Positions 61,026 to 64,000 of a DNA stretch of 64,000 nucleotides are shown here, in pieces; positions within the stretch are counted from its first letter, which is position 1; every line of letters starts with the position of its first letter. Under the pieces are notes generated by a model, which worked only from the letters and a program-made list of their open reading frames with translations, searched no databases and was not told the origin of the DNA. The DNA lies in contig CBFHTK010000013.1 of NCBI GenBank assembly GCA_965658745.1, positions 1 to 64,000 of the forward strand, in the 5' to 3' direction. Both the position numbers and the translations under genes were made by a program. Source of the stretch: JAHDFB01 sp965658745 (GTDB lineage Bacteria; Bacteroidota; Bacteroidia; Chitinophagales; Saprospiraceae).

Positions 61026-63851
61026 ATGACGGAAATACAATACGCAGGTGAGCTCTTGTGGCCAAAAAACTTGGGCCAAATTCTATTACTTCTTAGTTTC
61101 TTTTCAACATTTCTAGCAGCCTACAGCTACTATCAGGCTAGCAAGAGAGAGGCTTTTGATCCACCAAAAACAACACCGCCTACTACTGACCAAAGCTGGA
61201 AAAAGCTAGGAAATATAGCTTTCTCAGTACAAGGAATTAGTATGCTGATTGTCGTAGGCTTGATCTTCTATCTCATGATCAACAAGCACTATGAATATAC
61301 CTACGTTCAAGCCCACGTCAGCGATGATCTACCTTTTCAGTATATATTTTCAGCATTTTGGGAGGGTCAAGAAGGTAGCTTTATGTTGTGGATTTTCTGG
61401 CATAATATTCTAGCTTGGATTATAATGTTGAAGAACTCTAAGTGGGTAGCTCCCTCATTGTTCTTCTTGAGTTTGATCCAAATTGTAATCCTAAGCATGA
61501 TTCAAGGGATTCACTTCGTGGTGGGCGATTGGATGTATAAGCTCGGAAGCAATCCGCTTTCGCTGCTACGCGAAACAATGGATATTCCCTTGTTTGCCAA
61601 TGCAGACTACGTTAGTCTACTTCAAGGTACAGGTCTTAATCCCTTATTGCAGAACTACTGGATGACGATTCATCCCCCGGTTTTATTTTTAGGTTTTGCC
61701 TCAGTAAGTATTCCTTTCTGCTACGCGCTGGGTTCACTATTAGTAAAGGATTATCGCTCATGGCTAAAACCCACGCTAAAATGGAGTTTGTTCTCAGCCT
61801 CGATCTTAGGAATTGGCATTTTAATGGGAGCAGCTTGGGCATATGAAGCCTTAACTTTCGGTGGTTATTGGGCATGGGATCCAGTAGAAAACACTTCTCT
61901 TGTACCCTGGATTACTTTGGTAGCTGGAGTGCACACAAACATGATAGCTAGAAGTACCAAGTACTCAATAAAAAGTACATACTGGTTCTACATTTTGTCA
62001 TTTTTGTTGATCGTATACTCTACCACTCTGACTAGATCTGGTGTACTAGGCGATACTTCAGTTCACGCATTTACTGAAATGGGATTGGAATCGCAATTAG
62101 GATTCTTTATCGGACTATTCACGCTACTTTCCCTATATTTTTACTTTTCAAGAAGTAAAAACATACCTACACCAAAGGTAGAAGAGCCCTTAGGTAGTCG
62201 AGAATTCTGGATGTTCATAGGTGCCCTAGTCTTGCTATTTTCAGCCCTTATGATTACCGCGTCAAGCTCACTTCCTATTTTCAATAAGATCATACAGCTT
62301 TTCAACCCAGAATTTGTTTCAATGGTATTGGACGATCCGATTGCACATTACAACAAATATCAACTATGGATAGGCTTGTTAGTTGGCCTTTTAAGCGCAG
62401 TATCTATTTTCTTCAGATACAATGAACGCAAGCCTGGAAGAATCTTTGGAAAGCTGAGTGTTCATCTTGGAATCTCACTTGTATTATCCATTGTTCTACA
62501 TATCTTACTTAACCAATGGCTAAAACTTCCAGCATTCCAATTTCACTTGTTACTATTTGCTGGTTTGTTTACCATTGTTAGTAATCTCGATTACATGCTG
62601 GCTTACGCCAAAATTAGCGGATCGACGGCGGCATCGACACTATCACATGCAGGGTTTGGAATCATGCTGGTAGGTGTTCTTGCAAGCGGGATCAACAAAA
62701 GAAATCTAAGTAACAATACCTTTGTATTTACAGATGTCATAGCGGAAGATAAGGTAATGAAAAACATTCCACTTATCAAGAATAAGCCTATGTTCATGAA
62801 TGGGTATTGGGTGGAATATAAATCAGATACGGTAATTGGTCAAAACAGATATTTCGATCTAGCTTTTAAACAAGTCGATCAATTAGAAAATGTCATTGAT
62901 TCCTTTACTGTCCGACCAAATGTTTTATACTCTAACGACTTTTCAAAGGTGGCGGCCACCAATCCTGACACAAAACACTATTGGCATAAAGATATCTTCA
63001 CCAGTATTGCAAGTCTTCCTACAGCGCAGCAAGATGTCAAGTTTGCACGAGAAATGGAAGATACCTTAAACTATAAACTAGTAGATTTCGAAATAGGCAC
63101 AGTATCTGAATATGACGGATACACCATTGAAATAGCTGATCTCAAACTCGCTACTAAACATCGAGAGTACGAACCTGAAGTCGGTGATCTACCGATCGAA
63201 GTGACACTGAATATTCAAGATTCTTTAGGAAATAACCATATCACAAAACCAGCGACTGTCTTACGAAACACGGTTGTGTATAAGTTTCATGGACAAGTAG
63301 ATGACCTGCATAGTAGGTATCGAATTAATGAAAGATCTTTCGAAAAGCTGATCAAGCCTGATCCACTTTTGGAATATGATCAAACAGAAATGGAGAGTAG
63401 AGAAACTATTGACTATAAAGGCTTCAAGATTCGTTTCGACGGATTCCGTAAATTGACAGAGGCAGAAACTTCAAAGCAAAATTCTGAAGACATATCGGTA
63501 AAAGCATCATTGGAAATCACAGCACCAGATGGAGAACAAAAGATCATTGAACCTACTTTCACAATAAGAGATAAACAAATCCTGCCAGTAAGAGACTTGT
63601 GGTGGCAAAAGGCATTCTATGGTCGTCTATCATCAATTGATCCATCAACTGGAAAAGCTACATTAGATTTTGCAGTAGATCAAGATGCTGAACAGCGAGT
63701 ATTTCTTGAAATAGCCAATAATGTACCTAGAAGTGACTTAATCGCTATTGAAGTGCTCGAGTTCCCAGGTATCAACTTTGTTTGGTGGGGCTGCATAGCT
63801 ATGATGCTCGGATTAGGATTAGGATCATTTTACAGACTTTCGTCAAAATGA
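61026..63851 (+). CDS. ccmF: CcmF/CcsA-type cytochrome c haem lyase
   Basis: 941 residues with many membrane helices. The tryptophan-rich WWD haem-handling motif is GGYWAWDPVENTSLVPW near residue 280, preceded by WMTIHPPVLFLGF with a conserved His-Pro-Pro and by FWEGQEGSFMLW. A large periplasmic region follows at about 560-900. It attaches haem to CxxCH apocytochromes in the periplasm. It is longer than E. coli CcmF (about 650) because of this extra-cytoplasmic part, usual in Bacteroidota. Its stop overlaps the next gene (ATGA). Confidence 0.9.
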   Translation: MTEIQYAGELLWPKNLGQILLLLSFFSTFLAAYSYYQASKREAFDPPKTTPPTTDQSWKKLGNIAFSVQGISMLIVVGLIFYLMINKHYEYTYVQAHVSDDLPFQYIFSAFWEGQEGSFMLWIFWHNILAWIIMLKNSKWVAPSLFFLSLIQIVILSMIQGIHFVVGDWMYKLGSNPLSLLRETMDIPLFANADYVSLLQGTGLNPLLQNYWMTIHPPVLFLGFASVSIPFCYALGSLLVKDYRSWLKPTLKWSLFSASILGIGILMGAAWAYEALTFGGYWAWDPVENTSLVPWITLVAGVHTNMIARSTKYSIKSTYWFYILSFLLIVYSTTLTRSGVLGDTSVHAFTEMGLESQLGFFIGLFTLLSLYFYFSRSKNIPTPKVEEPLGSREFWMFIGALVLLFSALMITASSSLPIFNKIIQLFNPEFVSMVLDDPIAHYNKYQLWIGLLVGLLSAVSIFFRYNERKPGRIFGKLSVHLGISLVLSIVLHILLNQWLKLPAFQFHLLLFAGLFTIVSNLDYMLAYAKISGSTAASTLSHAGFGIMLVGVLASGINKRNLSNNTFVFTDVIAEDKVMKNIPLIKNKPMFMNGYWVEYKSDTVIGQNRYFDLAFKQVDQLENVIDSFTVRPNVLYSNDFSKVAATNPDTKHYWHKDIFTSIASLPTAQQDVKFAREMEDTLNYKLVDFEIGTVSEYDGYTIEIADLKLATKHREYEPEVGDLPIEVTLNIQDSLGNNHITKPATVLRNTVVYKFHGQVDDLHSRYRINERSFEKLIKPDPLLEYDQTEMESRETIDYKGFKIRFDGFRKLTEAETSKQNSEDISVKASLEITAPDGEQKIIEPTFTIRDKQILPVRDLWWQKAFYGRLSSIDPSTGKATLDFAVDQDAEQRVFLEIANNVPRSDLIAIEVLEFPGINFVWWGCIAMMLGLGLGSFYRLSSK

Positions 63852-64000
63852 ACATTGGAATAATCGGTTCGGGGAATGTTGCCTTTCAGTTATCAAGGGG
63901 ACTTTTTAATGCAGGTCATAAAATTGACTTTGTACACAGCCGAAACTCCAAAACAGGAAAACAGCTAGCAAAAAAATACGATAGTATATTTATTACAGAC
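63848..64000 (+). CDS. Rossmann-fold protein, DUF2520-type, 3'-truncated by window edge
   Basis: Starts ATG at 63848, four-base overlap with the ccmF stop. MNIGIIGSGNVAFQLSRGLF is a GxGxxA-like NAD(P)-binding beginning, followed by HKIDFVHSRNSKTG. This matches the start of Rossmann-like/DUF2520 oxidoreductases of Bacteroidota. Only 51 codons are in the window. Confidence 0.65.
   Translation, partial: MNIGIIGSGNVAFQLSRGLFNAGHKIDFVHSRNSKTGKQLAKKYDSIFITD

Noticed and set aside
1..64000. tRNA, rRNA genes and CRISPR arrays
   Set aside because: No cloverleaf-type T-loop strings, rRNA-like conserved stretches or regularly spaced repeats were found by eye on either strand.

Overview
The window is a stretch of a Bacteroidota chromosome. 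The signs are low GC content, a type IX secretion (T9SS) type B C-terminal domain at 18505-21996, a type A domain at 54890-55894, many lipoproteins, TAnnTTTG-type promoter candidates and no Shine-Dalgarno dependence. The carbohydrate genes point to a free-living, probably marine Cytophagia- or Saprospiria-like bacterium. I cannot place it more precisely.

1-18300 is mostly housekeeping: an SLC13 transporter (5'-cut), a CDP-alcohol phosphatidyltransferase, a FabH-like ketosynthase, PEP carboxykinase, L-serine dehydratase, a NuoE-like ferredoxin, a DEAD-box helicase, a PLP enzyme, truA and a DPP III-like lipoprotein peptidase. Between them lie several gene relics: a two-helix SdhC fragment, a lolD piece without Walker A, a DUF4157 gene with two in-frame stops, a 44-codon aspartase tail, a headless FkbM methyltransferase and an unknown C-terminal tail next to truA.

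18505-26117 is a tight minus-strand operon of six envelope genes: two RxPT-motif lipoproteins (DUF1549-like), a DUF1501-like protein, a CX4CH cytochrome-like lipoprotein, a small lipoprotein and a 1163-residue T9SS-B CUB protein. It resembles the DUF1549/DUF1501/cytochrome sets of Planctomycetes.

26745-44408 is the centrepiece: a ten-gene minus-strand beta-glucan operon (two GH16, four GH17 domains, GH30, a GH94/GH149/GH161-type phosphorylase, a glycan-binding lipoprotein). It has no SusC/SusD pair. Instead one gene joins a GH-A glycosidase to an outer-membrane beta-barrel, and another joins an MFS (GPH) sugar transporter to a GH17 domain that should face the cytosol. A divergent one-component membrane regulator (44726-47596) and a DUF481 protein follow. 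My model is surface cutting by GH16/GH30/GH17 and the barrel fusion, inner-membrane uptake by the MFS-GH17 fusion, then cytosolic trimming by GH17 enzymes and phosphorolysis.

48535-56242 is accessory: MORN, membrane and DUF3050 genes, a DUF1566 C-type-lectin-like protein whose 3' end looks like the variable repeat of a diversity-generating retroelement (no reverse transcriptase in the window), a frameshifted tyrosine recombinase, a GNAT and an Omp28-like T9SS protein. 56245-64000 returns to core genes: murB, an MsbA-like ABC exporter, queD, then ccmE (CxxxY type) and ccmF-type cytochrome c assembly genes and the start of a DUF2520-type gene.
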